A DNA stretch of 46,887 nucleotides from Lentibacillus kapialis. GTDB lineage: Bacteria > Bacillota > Bacilli > Bacillales > Amphibacillaceae. This document shows positions 8,961 to 17,538 of the stretch, piece by piece. The translations under genes were made by a program, and so were the position numbers. The DNA lies in contig NZ_BMNQ01000023.1 in the NCBI RefSeq assembly GCF_014646635.1, forward strand, positions 1 through 46,887, in the 5' to 3' direction. Under the pieces are notes generated by a model, which was not told the origin of the DNA, did not search any database, and worked only from the letters and a program-made list of their open reading frames with translations. Positions within the stretch are counted from its first letter, which is position 1. Each line of letters starts with the position of its first letter.

Positions 8961-10163
8961 TTAAACACTAAATAAATTAAAGATATATCCCCCCACAGAA
9001 CCGATGATAACAATAAGCCATGCAGGTACTTTCCATACATTCAATAAAGCGAATAAGATCACACCCAAGGCAAAATCAGTTCCATCATGAATAGAGCTCT
9101 TAATCACCGGATCATAGAAAGCTGCCAATAAAATACCGACCACGCTGGCATTCACTCCCATAAGAATACTCTGGAAAGATGCGCGTTTTCTCAGTTCACT
9201 AAGGAATGGCAAGGCGGCCACAATTAGCAGGAATGAAGGTAAAAAAATAGCAACAGTCGCAGCCACAGCCCCTGTGATGCCTTCCATTATGGTACCCAGA
9301 TAGCTTGAAAATGTAAATAATGGACCGGGTACTGCTTGCGCCATTCCATACCCTGCCAAAAATTCATCAGGTGATAAAAGACCTTGAGGTACTATTTCTC
9401 TTTCAATCATTGGCAACACCACATGACCGCCGCCAAACACTAACGATCCAACTCTGAAGAACACATCAAAGATATTGAGTAGAGAACTGTTAAATGTTTT
9501 ATTAAGGATAGGCAAAGCAATTAGAGTATTCACTAAAATCAGTAAAGATGTAGCACCCATCTTTTTTGATATATTAACGTTTAAAGGTTCAATTTTTGAT
9601 TCAGCTTTATCCCGAAACAGTTTTAATCCCAGCAATCCCGCTGCCACAATGATTAGAATCTGTATCCAGGCTGAAGGATACAATAACATAATCATTGCGC
9701 CTGCCAAAGCTATACCCATCCTGCTTTTATCCGGAGTCAGTTTTTTGCCCAACCCAATCAGCGCGTGAAGAACAACGGCTGCGGCTACAATCTTCAGGCT
9801 ATGAATAAAGCCGGCATCACCCAACGAGAAATTTTGATATAGCAATGCAAAGATAACAAGAACCATAACAGATGGAAGCGTAAACCCTAAGAATGAAATA
9901 ATTCCCCCAAGTAATCCTCCACGCAGAATGCCTATTGAAATGCCTACCTGACTGCTTGCGGGTCCGGGAAGGAACTGGCATAGTGCAATAAGGTCTGCAT
10001 ACGTTTTATCGTTTAACCATTTTCGTCGATCAATATATTCCTCCTTAAAGTAAGCCAAGTGAGCCACAGGCCCACCAAATGATGTTAAACCCAATTTAGT
10101 TGATATTAATAGGATCTCTAGGAGCATCGGTAAACGACCTTTCGTGTTTGGTTGTTGTTTCAC
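8961..10163 (-). CDS. chrA: Chromate transporter, ChrA (long-chain CHR family)
   Basis: The 400-residue product has two CHR domains in tandem. The first has the signature LTSFGGPVAHLAYF...RRKWL...ALCQFLPGPASSQVG (residues 27-75); the second repeats it as VFGGGHVVLPMIERE...GYGMAQAVPGPLFTF. Long ChrA proteins expel chromate, and probably other oxyanions, across the membrane. The gene lies 17 bases downstream of a PadR-type regulator, the usual partner in Firmicutes, so regulation by chromate through that protein is likely. It is complete, with about ten membrane helices. Confidence 0.92.
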   Translation of the reverse strand: MKQQPNTKGRLPMLLEILLISTKLGLTSFGGPVAHLAYFKEEYIDRRKWLNDKTYADLIALCQFLPGPASSQVGISIGILRGGLLGGIISFLGFTLPSVMVLVIFALLYQNFSLGDAGFIHSLKIVAAAVVLHALIGLGKKLTPDKSRMGIALAGAMIMLLYPSAWIQILIIVAAGLLGLKLFRDKAESKIEPLNVNISKKMGATSLLILVNTLIALPILNKTFNSSLLNIFDVFFRVGSLVFGGGHVVLPMIEREIVPQGLLSPDEFLAGYGMAQAVPGPLFTFSSYLGTIMEGITGAVAATVAIFLPSFLLIVAALPFLSELRKRASFQSILMGVNASVVGILLAAFYDPVIKSSIHDGTDFALGVILFALLNVWKVPAWLIVIIGSVGGYIFNLFSV

Positions 10164-10180
10164 CCTTACTCACCCGCCTA

Positions 10181-10486
10181 TTATTTAATTTCTTTAAAAA
10201 GTTCATATGCTTTCGTTCTTGCTTCTTGTAGAACATTATCTCCTTTTTCAGTAATTCGATAATACTTTCTAATTTTCCCATTCACATTGACGTCTTCCCT
10301 ATCCAGGAGTTGGTCTTTTTCCATATTGTGAAAAATTGGATAGAGAGTTCCGGCACTAATTTCATATCCATGTTCATGCAACTCCTCTACCATCCAGGAT
10401 CCATAAATCGGTTCCTCCTTTGCGTGATGCAGAATATGAATTTGGATAAATCCCAGAAAAAGTTTTCTTAGCACTTGGTTATCCAC
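10181..10486 (-). CDS. PadR-family transcriptional regulator
   Basis: The product is about 101 residues with a PadR winged helix: LRKLFLGFIQIHILHHAKEEPIYGSWMVEELHEHGYEISAGTLYPIFHNMEKDQLL, then the wing GKIRKYYRITEKG and a short C-terminal helix for dimerisation. The GTG at 10486 was chosen over an upstream ATG (10561) because GGGGAAGG lies just before it and the protein then starts as PadR proteins usually do. It is first in a two-gene unit with chrA and probably represses it. Confidence 0.87.
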   Translation of the reverse strand: MDNQVLRKLFLGFIQIHILHHAKEEPIYGSWMVEELHEHGYEISAGTLYPIFHNMEKDQLLDREDVNVNGKIRKYYRITEKGDNVLQEARTKAYELFKEIK

Positions 10487-10646
10487 ATTAATCCTTCCCC
10501 TTCGACCTTTATTTAATTTCGATATCGATTTTCGATTATGAGTATATAATAAATGAATCAATTAATCAAGTCATTCCAAAAAGTTTACATTGAAAGCCCA
10601 AAATTAATACTAACCGCAAGTGCAGCTTTACGCCACCAGACAGTTC

Positions 10647-11729
10647 CTATGATTTTGAAGGTACCCTAAAAACGGCGACTATGAGTAATAGAAGCGGCAG
10701 GATCGTTTGAAATAATACCGAGTAAATGATACTCGTTGTGGCAAAGTATTGACTAACTACCTGCATACCGGGCGTCCACACCGTAAAAACGGCGATTAAA
10801 AAGCCGATTGGCAGGACGATCGGCCGGTAATCGCTAAGTTTTAACCAATGAGCAGTACCCAGTACCACGACATAATAAAATACAGTAATTTTAATAAAAG
10901 TACCGCTTACCCAAATCGCCATGACAAGCGCTTCAATATGTTGAAGAAAATCAGCAAGGCTGACGTAGCGAGCGGCATCCATGACCGGGTATAGAAAGTT
11001 TGATGTCATGTTCCCAAATATAAGCAGCGTGGCTAAGTTTGTAATGACCATCGTAAATAATACGCCAGTCACAGAATACATCCCCCATTTAAGTCCTTTT
11101 TTATGGTTCTTTAAAAAAGGAAGCAAAAAGGCAACCATAATAAATAAACTGAACCAGCTCTGAAGAATGTACGCCCCTTTAATAGAAGGCATTATTCCAT
11201 TCTCCATAATGGGCAGCATATTAGTCAGTTCCAGTTCCGGAATGAGTAAAATGATAACGATTATCCAAAGCAAAAAGCTCACAGGTATAAAAATCTGAGC
11301 GGTCCGTGCAACTGTTTCCAAACCGCCTCTTACTGCAAAGCCACAGACAACTACCATCGCTATATTAACCACGATCATTGGTGTCTCAGGAAGGAAGATT
11401 CCAGCAACAAAATCTCCGTATTGTTTTACGACCAGTGATTCATTATGTAAAAAGTAGAAGATATAAAAAAACCCAAGAACTTTTCCTGGAATGAAGCCAA
11501 TAATATGCTGACTGTACTGAATCAATGTTTCTTTTCTGTAAAGTGTGTTTAACTTGTATGCGTTATACACTGCCAGGAAACCAGCCAAGGAGCCCCAGAA
11601 AGGGGATAGCCACATATCGCGGTCTGCATATGCTGCTGTAGTTGCCGGTAAGGTAAGGATAGCGGTTGCTAATATCGTTGGATACATCAAAATTGCCATC
11701 TGTAAAGCTGAAATTCTTCCTTTCTCCAC
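10647..11729 (-). CDS. GerAB/ArcD/ProY-family spore germination permease
   Basis: The product is 360 residues with about ten membrane helices. The family start (ISALQMAILMYPTILATAILTLPA) and central SLFIMVAFLLPFLKN-type helices fit the B subunit of nutrient germinant receptors, a member of the APC superfamily that senses or binds germinant in the spore inner membrane. The start is GTG with GAGGGGG seven bases upstream. No gerA or gerC partner lies beside it, so it is an orphan B subunit or works with receptor parts encoded elsewhere. Its presence supports a spore-former. Confidence 0.88.
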   Translation of the reverse strand: MEKGRISALQMAILMYPTILATAILTLPATTAAYADRDMWLSPFWGSLAGFLAVYNAYKLNTLYRKETLIQYSQHIIGFIPGKVLGFFYIFYFLHNESLVVKQYGDFVAGIFLPETPMIVVNIAMVVVCGFAVRGGLETVARTAQIFIPVSFLLWIIVIILLIPELELTNMLPIMENGIMPSIKGAYILQSWFSLFIMVAFLLPFLKNHKKGLKWGMYSVTGVLFTMVITNLATLLIFGNMTSNFLYPVMDAARYVSLADFLQHIEALVMAIWVSGTFIKITVFYYVVVLGTAHWLKLSDYRPIVLPIGFLIAVFTVWTPGMQVVSQYFATTSIIYSVLFQTILPLLLLIVAVFRVPSKS

Positions 11730-11802
11730 TACTTATCCCCCTCATATATATGGATGTAATTGCCAAAGGATCGGTTCATGGTTTTGAAGTCGCAGTATAG
11801 AC

Positions 11803-12045
11803 CTAGGAGCTTTGGACAAAAGTCGTTTTTGATAAGGAAAAATCCGAACTAGTTAGAGTATATAACTCGCTACGGAAATATACTTCGCGCACCTTAGGGC
11901 GGCTGGTGAGCCTCCTCGTGCTGACGCACTGCGGGGTCTCACCGAGGCCTTTCCTCCCGCAGGAGTCTACGTATATTTTCTCCGCTTAAGCGGAGTATCG
12001 TTCGTCTTTAGCATTGTATATCTTAATTATGTCTAAGACTCCTAG
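11803..12045 (+). repeat. MITE-like repeat family C, copy 1 (243 bp)
   Basis: The ends CTAGGAGCTTT and AAGACTCCTAG are imperfect inverted repeats. The body contains self-complementary blocks such as CTCCGCTTAAGCGGAG. A second copy in the same orientation lies at 12858-13099 with high identity. The two flank mscL as direct repeats. Confidence 0.85.
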
Positions 12046-12152
12046 GAACTTTTTACCTCTGGGTTTCTTTTCCCTTCCTGATTACTTTCATAGTCTGTCC
12101 ACTTTTATCATAGAATATTTATCATAAAATAGTGCAGAAAAGGGCTGATACG

Positions 12153-12644
12153 ATGGGGTTATTTCAGGAATTTCGTCAATTTGCGATTAAGGGGAGCGCT
12201 GTTGATATCGGTGTCGGAATGGTATTAGGAGCTGCGTTCAGCGGGTTTATCGACTCACTTGTCAAGGATATTCTCCTGCCGCCGATTGGTTTATTATATT
12301 CCAAAATGAACTTCCAGGATTTATATATCAGTTTGAGCGGTAATGCATATCCATCGTTGGAAAAAGCCAAAGAAGCAGGTGCCGTAACTATCAATTATGG
12401 TCTTTTTATTACGGCTTTTGTCCGTTTCATGATTATTTTATTTGCTGTATTTCTTGTCGTCCGTCAAATCAATCATTGGAAAAAACCACATCAGCATCCA
12501 ATCGATTCGATGACCAAAAAAGAGTGTCCTTATTGCTGTACGCCAATCCCGTCACAAGCGATTATTTGCCCCAACTGTTCGTCTACGCTGGAAAAGCAGG
12601 AACACATTCGCAAAAAGACACCGCGATGGCGCATTAATTCATGA
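12153..12644 (+). CDS. mscL: Large-conductance mechanosensitive channel with C-terminal zinc ribbon
   Basis: The product is 163 residues. Residues 1-110 are MscL: the amphipathic start GLFQEFRQFAIKGS, pore helix TM1 VDIGVGMVLGAAFSGFIDSLV, a periplasmic loop, and TM2 near 83-104. It releases solutes during hypo-osmotic shock, which matters for a salt-adapted cell. Instead of the usual helical bundle alone, residues 125-142 form CPYC...CPNC (Cys125, 128, 139, 142), a zinc-ribbon pattern, followed by a basic tail (EHIRKKTPRWRINS). AAAAGGG lies nine bases before the ATG at 12153. The gene sits alone between two direct MITE copies. Confidence 0.92.
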   Translation: MGLFQEFRQFAIKGSAVDIGVGMVLGAAFSGFIDSLVKDILLPPIGLLYSKMNFQDLYISLSGNAYPSLEKAKEAGAVTINYGLFITAFVRFMIILFAVFLVVRQINHWKKPHQHPIDSMTKKECPYCCTPIPSQAIICPNCSSTLEKQEHIRKKTPRWRINS

Positions 12645-12652
12645 TATGATAC

Positions 12653-12740
12653 TTAGAAAAACTCGGCATTCGCCTCGTTTTATAGCGAATGCCGAAACGT
12701 TTCTTATAAGATTATCCATCATTTATACTTTCTGACGTTA
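12653..12740. repeat. Interspersed repeat family R, copy 2
   Basis: A full ~88-bp copy: TTAGAAAAACTCGG, then GCATTCGC...GCGAATGC (hairpin), then TCTTATAAG, and the end CTTTCTGACGTTA. It starts eight bases after the mscL stop. Confidence 0.85.
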
Positions 12741-12747
12741 TAAAAAA

Positions 12748-12780
12748 TAGCATACCAAATCACATATGATTGGTATGCTA
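12748..12780. terminator. Hairpin after mscL
   Basis: TAGCATACCAA and TTGGTATGCTA form a perfect 11-bp stem with an 11-base loop. AT-rich sequence follows on both sides, so it could terminate mscL. Confidence 0.55.
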
Positions 12781-12857
12781 AATATAATATTATGTTCGAT
12801 TTTCTCCTCTATAAGTGACCAAATTAACAAGGGTGCTTGTTCCCAGACTACCTAAGG

Positions 12858-13099
12858 CTAGGAGCCTTGGATAAAAGTCGTTTTATTAAGGAAAAAACCG
12901 AACTAACTAGAGCGTATGCAGCGCTCCGGAAATATACTTCGCGCACCTTAGGGAGGCTGTTGAGCCCTCTCGTGCTAACGCACTTCGGGGTCTCACCGAG
13001 GCCTTTTCTCCCGTAGGAGTCTACGTATATTTCCTCCGCTGAACCGGAGTATCGTTCGTCTTTAGTATTGTATATCTTAATTCTGCCCGAGGCTCCTAG
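12858..13099 (+). repeat. MITE-like repeat family C, copy 2 (242 bp)
   Basis: The ends CTAGGAGCCTT and GAGGCTCCTAG share a 10-bp perfect inverted repeat. It lies at the 3' end of the drug-exporter gene: the last codons of that frame (DARSLGQN) are encoded by the repeat itself, so insertion replaced the natural C-terminus. Confidence 0.85.
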
Positions 13100-14559
13100 C
13101 ATCCTTGCCGTGAATCTGGCGGACAATCTCTTTTTCTTTTTTCGGCGGATGAAGAAACAATGCCAAAATAAATGCGGCAAACGCAAGGACCGTGCTTCCC
13201 ATAAATGCCCATTCAAAGCCAACAACCTGTGCAAGGCTTCCGACAAGCTCCGGGGAAGTGTCCGCATCCGGCACGAAACGGTTAGTCCCCATTGCAACAA
13301 GGGTGACGAGAATCGCTGTCCCAATTGATGCTGAAATCTGCTGCAGGGTGTTCGCCATCGCAGACCCATGCGCATACCATTTGGCGCGGCAGCTGGTTCA
13401 ATGCTGATGTCATGACCGGCATGAGTGCAAACGACAGGCCAAACATACGAATCGCATAGATTGTGGCCAAATAGGCAAATGATGTCTCAAGTGATAATCT
13501 GGTAAACATAAAGGTAGTTACCGTTACGATACTAAGCCCAATCAACGCAAGCCACTTCGCACCGAATTTATCAAAAAGCCTTCCGGTGATCGGAGAAAGG
13601 ATGCCAATAACGACCGCTCCCGGAAGCAGCATCAAACCGGATTTAAGCGGTGAGAATCCCAGGGCATTTTGCATAAACAGCGGGAGCAATGTTTCAGCCC
13701 CGATCAGTGATACCAGAACCGTCATCGTAATCACAATCGCCAATGTAAAAATCCGGAATTGAAATACCCGGAACTCCAGCATCGGTGTCTGAAGGACCAA
13801 CTGTCGCCAGATGAATAAACCGATCACCACGATCCCGATAACTATAGAAGTAATAACGACGGTGCTACCCCAGCCATTTTCTGAAGCAATACTGAACCCA
13901 TAAAGGAACGACCCAAACCCGACTGACGATAACACGATCGATAATACATCTATCTTTGGTTTCCGGAGGTCGGTCACATTCCGCAGAAAGAGTGCTGCAA
14001 CTGTCATCGTAATCGCGACAATCGGAAGGACGGTAATAAATAGTGCTCGCCATGAGAAATGTTCTAATAGCCAGCCTGACAATGTCGGACCAATTGCCGG
14101 GCCGAACGCAATCACAATGCCGATCATCCCCATTGCAGTACCGCGCCGTTCCACTGAAATGACTGCTAGAAGTACTGTCATCAAAAGCGGCAGCATAATA
14201 CCCGAGCCGGACGCTTGCACAACACGGCCCAACAGGAGAACCGAATAAACGGGTGCTATTGCTGCAACCGCCGTACCTGCACCAAATAGTCCAATCGCAC
14301 TCAGGAATAAGCCGCGGGTTGTAAACCGGTCAATCAAAAATGCTGAAACAGGGATCATAATCCCATTTGTCATCAAAAAAGCGGTTGTCATCCATTGCAC
14401 TTCCCCTTGTGAGATAGAAAATGCATCTTGAATGGTTGGGAGTGCTGTAGCCAATAATGTTTCATTGATAATACCCATAAACGCCCCGATCAATAAGGCG
14501 GCTATCATCAATCCTTTCTGTTTTGACGGTAGCTCCCAGGAAGTTGCTGTATCGTTCAT
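13077..14559 (-). pseudogene. DHA2-family multidrug MFS transporter, frameshifted
   Basis: This is an EmrB/QacA-type drug:proton antiporter (14 helices expected). The start MNDTATSWELPSKQKGLMIAALLIGAFMGIINETLLATALPTIQ and motif GRVVQASGSGIMLPLL are typical. Near 13377 an extra G breaks the frame: ...NQLPRQM continues in the next frame as YAHGSAMANTLQQISASIGTA, which is family sequence. A repeat then truncates the C-terminus at about 13100. The ATG at 14559 has AAAGGGG upstream and lies two bases after the tetR stop. Unless the base is a sequencing error, the product ends early and is probably inactive. Confidence 0.85.
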
Positions 14560-14561
14560 GA

Positions 14562-15419
14562 TTATTCCCCTTTCCATATTTCCCATTCAGTTAAAATTCC
14601 GATTAATCGTGTTTTCAAATATGAACGCTGATGCAACTGAGCAAGCAACGCATCAACCAGAAATTCTCTCGGTTTTTCCTGTGTCAATTCTTCAGCTAGA
14701 AAATCAATAGTTTGCAAATCCTTTTCCGATTGAGCATTATCTGTATTCATTTCTGAGCGTAATGCATGTAATTCATTGCTGATACTCTCCAAAATAAAGG
14801 TTTCACTATCTGCACTGTTGTACACTGATAATATCGGCGTTAATAATTCGTCATTCTCAACAATCGCTTTTAAACATTCTGTTATAAGATCGCTCAATTT
14901 ATCCAAAGGCAATGCCGTACCCTTCCAAATCATCTGCATTAAATAACTGTGCAAGATGCCTTCCAGAATAAGCGTCAGGTCATCGAGGTATTTCTCCGTT
15001 TTTGATCCAAACGCATTCAATAATGCCCGCTTGTGCCACTTCTGATGTGTCGCCTGTATCCGGCTTAGAAATTCAGGGATCGGTCCTGTTTCATACGGTG
15101 GGAATTCCGTCAATAAAGCAAGAAAAAAAGATCTATATTCCAGTGATTTCTCAAGTTCAACCATGATTTTTCGCTTAAGGACCAGTAGAGGTGACTGGTT
15201 ATACACATCCTGAGGCCGATCTGCTTCACTGAACATGTCATCATAATATTGCTGCAGCAACTTCAAAATCATGTTTTCTTTTGAGTTGAAGTGTTTATAA
15301 AAAGCACCCTTGGATATACCGCAGGCTTCCGTGATATCAGCAACAGAGGTAGCGTGAAAGCCGTTTTGTTGAAAGAGCTGAACAGCCGCATCCATCAGTT
15401 CTTCATGTCGTTGCGTCAC
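14562..15419 (-). CDS. TetR/AcrR-family regulator of the adjacent exporter
   Basis: The product is about 285 residues. The N-terminal helix-turn-helix is clear: RHEELMDAAVQLFQQNGFHATSVADITEACGISKGAFYKHFNSKENMI. The C-terminal ligand domain is longer than the usual ~200-residue TetR protein by about 80 residues, with an extra helical region (LHALRSEMNTDNAQSEKDLQTIDFLAEELTQ). GGAGGG lies seven bases before a GTG at 15419. It is cotranscribed with the broken exporter and likely binds the palindrome at 15446-15462. The regulator itself looks intact. Confidence 0.87.
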   Translation of the reverse strand: MTQRHEELMDAAVQLFQQNGFHATSVADITEACGISKGAFYKHFNSKENMILKLLQQYYDDMFSEADRPQDVYNQSPLLVLKRKIMVELEKSLEYRSFFLALLTEFPPYETGPIPEFLSRIQATHQKWHKRALLNAFGSKTEKYLDDLTLILEGILHSYLMQMIWKGTALPLDKLSDLITECLKAIVENDELLTPILSVYNSADSETFILESISNELHALRSEMNTDNAQSEKDLQTIDFLAEELTQEKPREFLVDALLAQLHQRSYLKTRLIGILTEWEIWKGE

Positions 15420-15445
15420 CGCAAATCCCTCCAATTTGACCGGAC

Positions 15446-15462
15446 AGTTACTAATGGTAACT
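15446..15462. promoter_or_regulatory. Candidate TetR operator
   Basis: AGTTAC-TAATG-GTAACT is a 17-bp palindrome about 27 bases upstream of the tetR start. Its position over the likely transcription start fits autorepression. Binding is inferred from symmetry and location. Confidence 0.55.
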
Positions 15463-15577
15463 TAACAGTCACCAGAATATAATAACATGTGATATTTTAA
15501 TAAACAAATGATTTGAAGAACAATTTGAAATGTTATTCGGTTGGGGGCTGCTTTATTTTTTATTCAGCAGAGCGGCT

Positions 15578-15640
15578 AACAGGAGGGAGAATCTGCGAAA
15601 GTTGGATGATCCTAATAAACGAGTCCTCATTTCGCTAAAG
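15578..15640. repeat. Fragment of the GGATCC-GCTAA type intergenic repeat
   Basis: AGGAGGGAGAATCTGCGAAAG, then TTGGATGATCC and GTCCTCATTTCGCTAAA resemble the units at 25612-25935 (GGAGGATCCGCTAAAGCTGG ... CCTCATTCCGCTAAA). It is a diverged single copy. Confidence 0.5.
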
Positions 15641-15749
15641 TACATGATACATATTTCGGGATTTTTCATCCGCAACTAGTTACATGTCCACACCATCTGC
15701 TCAATCTCGCATATGATGACACTACCCACGTTAAGGAGGTGTTTTTTTA

Positions 15750-15869
15750 ATGAGTGCAGGATATGCAGGGGGCGGCGGTGGTTTCGCCCTGATTGTCGTG
15801 TTGTTTATACTCCTCATCATCGTTGGCACTGCTTATGCCGGCGGTGGCTTTGGCGGCGGTTATTGCTAA
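15750..15869 (+). CDS. YjcZ-family small sporulation protein
   Basis: The product is 39 residues: a Gly-rich start (MSAGYAGGGGGF), one membrane helix (ALIVVLFILLIIVGTAYA) and a Gly-rich end GGGFGGGYC. This matches the tiny YjcZ/YosX-like proteins that are abundant in spore-formers, made under sporulation control and of unknown function. AAGGAGGTG lies eight bases before the ATG, and a perfect terminator follows at 15906. It is easily missed because of its size. Confidence 0.85.
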   Translation: MSAGYAGGGGGFALIVVLFILLIIVGTAYAGGGFGGGYC

Positions 15870-15905
15870 ACAAAAACCGTGCGCTTCGTTTTCTAATCCA
15901 ACTAC

Positions 15906-15936
15906 AAAAGGCTTATGGGAACCCCATAAGCCTTTT
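15906..15936. terminator. Bidirectional intrinsic terminator
   Basis: AAAAGGCTTATGGG and CCCATAAGCCTTTT form a perfect 14-bp stem with a 3-base loop. Flanking A and T runs let it serve the small sporulation gene and the convergent zinc exporter gene. Confidence 0.85.
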
Positions 15937-15996
15937 AGTGTTATACGTCAGAAAGAATGAATCATGGAGAAATTTCGGCAGCGCACCAACTTGCCC

Positions 15997-16947
15997 CTAA
16001 TGACTATGCCCGGGAGAGGGACCGGATTCCTGTTCGTTTTGACAAAGCAATGAATCGACATGCTGGTGATCCCTGCTTTCCATTTGTATGGTCACATGCC
16101 CGATTCCTTTATGTTCCAGCTTGTGTTCGATCGTTTCCAGCAACTGCTGACTTTCGTTGACCGACAAGCTTCCATCAACCACTGCATGACAGGAAAGGGC
16201 ATTTTCCCCGCTCGTAATACTCCATACATGCAGATCATGAATATCGACAATTTCCGGGAGAGCCTCAATCGTCTGAATAATATCGTCCAACTCAACGCTT
16301 TTCGGAGTACCTTCCATTAACACATGAACAGCGTCTTTTGTGACCCTCCAGCCGCTGATCAAAACCAGCAGCGCGACTAGTACACTTGCCAGCGGATCGG
16401 CCCAGCCAAAACCAAAGAGCATAATCAGTAAAGCGGCAATAATCGCGCCGACAGAACCAAGCAAATCACCAAGGACATGCAGAAATGCCGCCCGCAAATT
16501 CAAGTTTTCTTCCGTGTCGCCGCCACGCATCATAACCACTGCAACAACAATGTTTACAATCAGGCCGATGGTCGCGATAATTAACATACCTGCAGAAGCA
16601 ACTTCCGGCGGATTGACAAAACGCTTATAGGCTTCAAAAAAGATATATAGTGAAATACCTATGAGTGCTGCCCCGTTAAAAACAGCTGCCAAAATTTCAA
16701 AACGCTTATAACCATACGTTTTACTGTAATTGGCTACCTTTTCGCCCATTACAAACGCGGCGAAACCGACCCCAAGCGAAATCGAATCACTTAACATATG
16801 GCCGGCATCCGATAGCAGCGCCAAACTATTGGTTACAAATCCACCTATTACCTCGACAATCATAAAAGCCGTTATGATTATAAAACTGATCATTAATATT
16901 TTCTTATTTGCACCATGCGTATGATCATGGCTGTGATCATGTCCCAA
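15997..16947 (-). CDS. czcD: CDF-family zinc (cation) efflux protein
   Basis: The product is 316 residues from a TTG at 16947 (GAGGAGGT six bases upstream), starting with a His-rich metal-binding tail GHDHSHDHTHG. Six membrane helices follow. The zinc site residues are visible: SLALLSDAGHMLSDS in TM2 (His50, Asp54) and FLHVLGDLLGS in TM5 (HxxxD). A cytoplasmic ferredoxin-like domain closes the protein, ending with another His-rich tail (GPSPGHSH). It exports Zn2+, and probably Cd2+/Co2+, in exchange for protons. It lies 65 bases downstream of a CzrA-type sensor, forming a zinc homeostasis pair. Confidence 0.92.
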   Translation of the reverse strand: MGHDHSHDHTHGANKKILMISFIIITAFMIVEVIGGFVTNSLALLSDAGHMLSDSISLGVGFAAFVMGEKVANYSKTYGYKRFEILAAVFNGAALIGISLYIFFEAYKRFVNPPEVASAGMLIIATIGLIVNIVVAVVMMRGGDTEENLNLRAAFLHVLGDLLGSVGAIIAALLIMLFGFGWADPLASVLVALLVLISGWRVTKDAVHVLMEGTPKSVELDDIIQTIEALPEIVDIHDLHVWSITSGENALSCHAVVDGSLSVNESQQLLETIEHKLEHKGIGHVTIQMESRDHQHVDSLLCQNEQESGPSPGHSH

Positions 16948-17012
16948 ACTGAATACCTCCTCAATCAATACTGCACGCAGCATTTGCCAATTTGCACAAA
17001 TCTAAATAACCA

Positions 17013-17342
17013 TTAACTGTGATACGCATGATCAATTGTTTGCTTCAGTAAATTCATCACATGTTCATCATCATGTGAGTAGAACAATGTTGTCCCGTCC
17101 CTGCGATTTTTCACCAGCCGTAAATTTTTCAGAAACCGTAACTGATGGGATACTGTAGACTGCCTGAGATGCAGCGTTTCTGAAATTTGATTGACAGAGA
17201 ATTCACTGTGAAATAATAAATGAAGAATGCGAATTCTGGTCGGATCCCCAAGCGCTTTAAAAGTCTGTGATACAACAAATAGTGTCTCCTCATCCAAGTC
17301 TTCATATGAGTCATTCCCCGGATTTTCGCGGTTCTCAGCCAT
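17013..17342 (-). CDS. czrA: ArsR/SmtB-family zinc sensor (CzrA type)
   Basis: The product is 109 residues with an ArsR winged helix ([50 protein letters not shown]). The C-terminal helix has Asp92-x-His94 and His105-xx-His108, exactly the spacing of the alpha5 zinc site of S. aureus CzrA (Asp84, His86, His97, His100). It lacks the alpha3 cysteine motif of arsenic or cadmium sensors, so zinc/cobalt sensing is well supported. GAGGG precedes the ATG. It precedes the CDF exporter and should repress it until zinc binds. Confidence 0.92.
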   Translation of the reverse strand: MAENRENPGNDSYEDLDEETLFVVSQTFKALGDPTRIRILHLLFHSEFSVNQISETLHLRQSTVSHQLRFLKNLRLVKNRRDGTTLFYSHDDEHVMNLLKQTIDHAYHS

Positions 17343-17404
17343 GACAATTCCCTCATTTCAGGAGTTAAATCTCACTCATCGCTACAACGCGAATAATAGA
17401 TGCT

Positions 17405-17429
17405 TATATTAACATATAGTCATATTATA
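17405..17429. promoter_or_regulatory. Candidate CzrA operator
   Basis: An AT-rich imperfect inverted repeat, ATATTAACATATAGTCATAT, lies about 65 bases upstream of the sensor gene. It resembles the ATATGAA..TTCATAT class of ArsR-family operators, but the symmetry is weak. Confidence 0.35.
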
Positions 17430-17488
17430 AAATTAAAGTATGAAAATGTCAAAATGATAAAGGATCTATTTCATAACAATTAGAAGAA

Positions 17489-17514
17489 ACGCATCCCGTA
17501 TGAAAGGAATGCGT
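17489..17514 (-). terminator. Terminator of the NCS2 permease gene
   Basis: On the minus strand ACGCATTCC pairs with GGGATGCGT, followed by TTTCTTCT, 25 bases after the permease stop. Confidence 0.65.
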
Positions 17515-17538
17515 CCAGCAAGCTGTAAACCGATAATC

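Noticed and set aside
15750-15869. Treating the Gly-rich 39-residue frame as noise
   Set aside because: Rejected as noise because it has a near-perfect ribosome binding site, the exact YjcZ-type layout and a strong terminator; it was kept as a gene.
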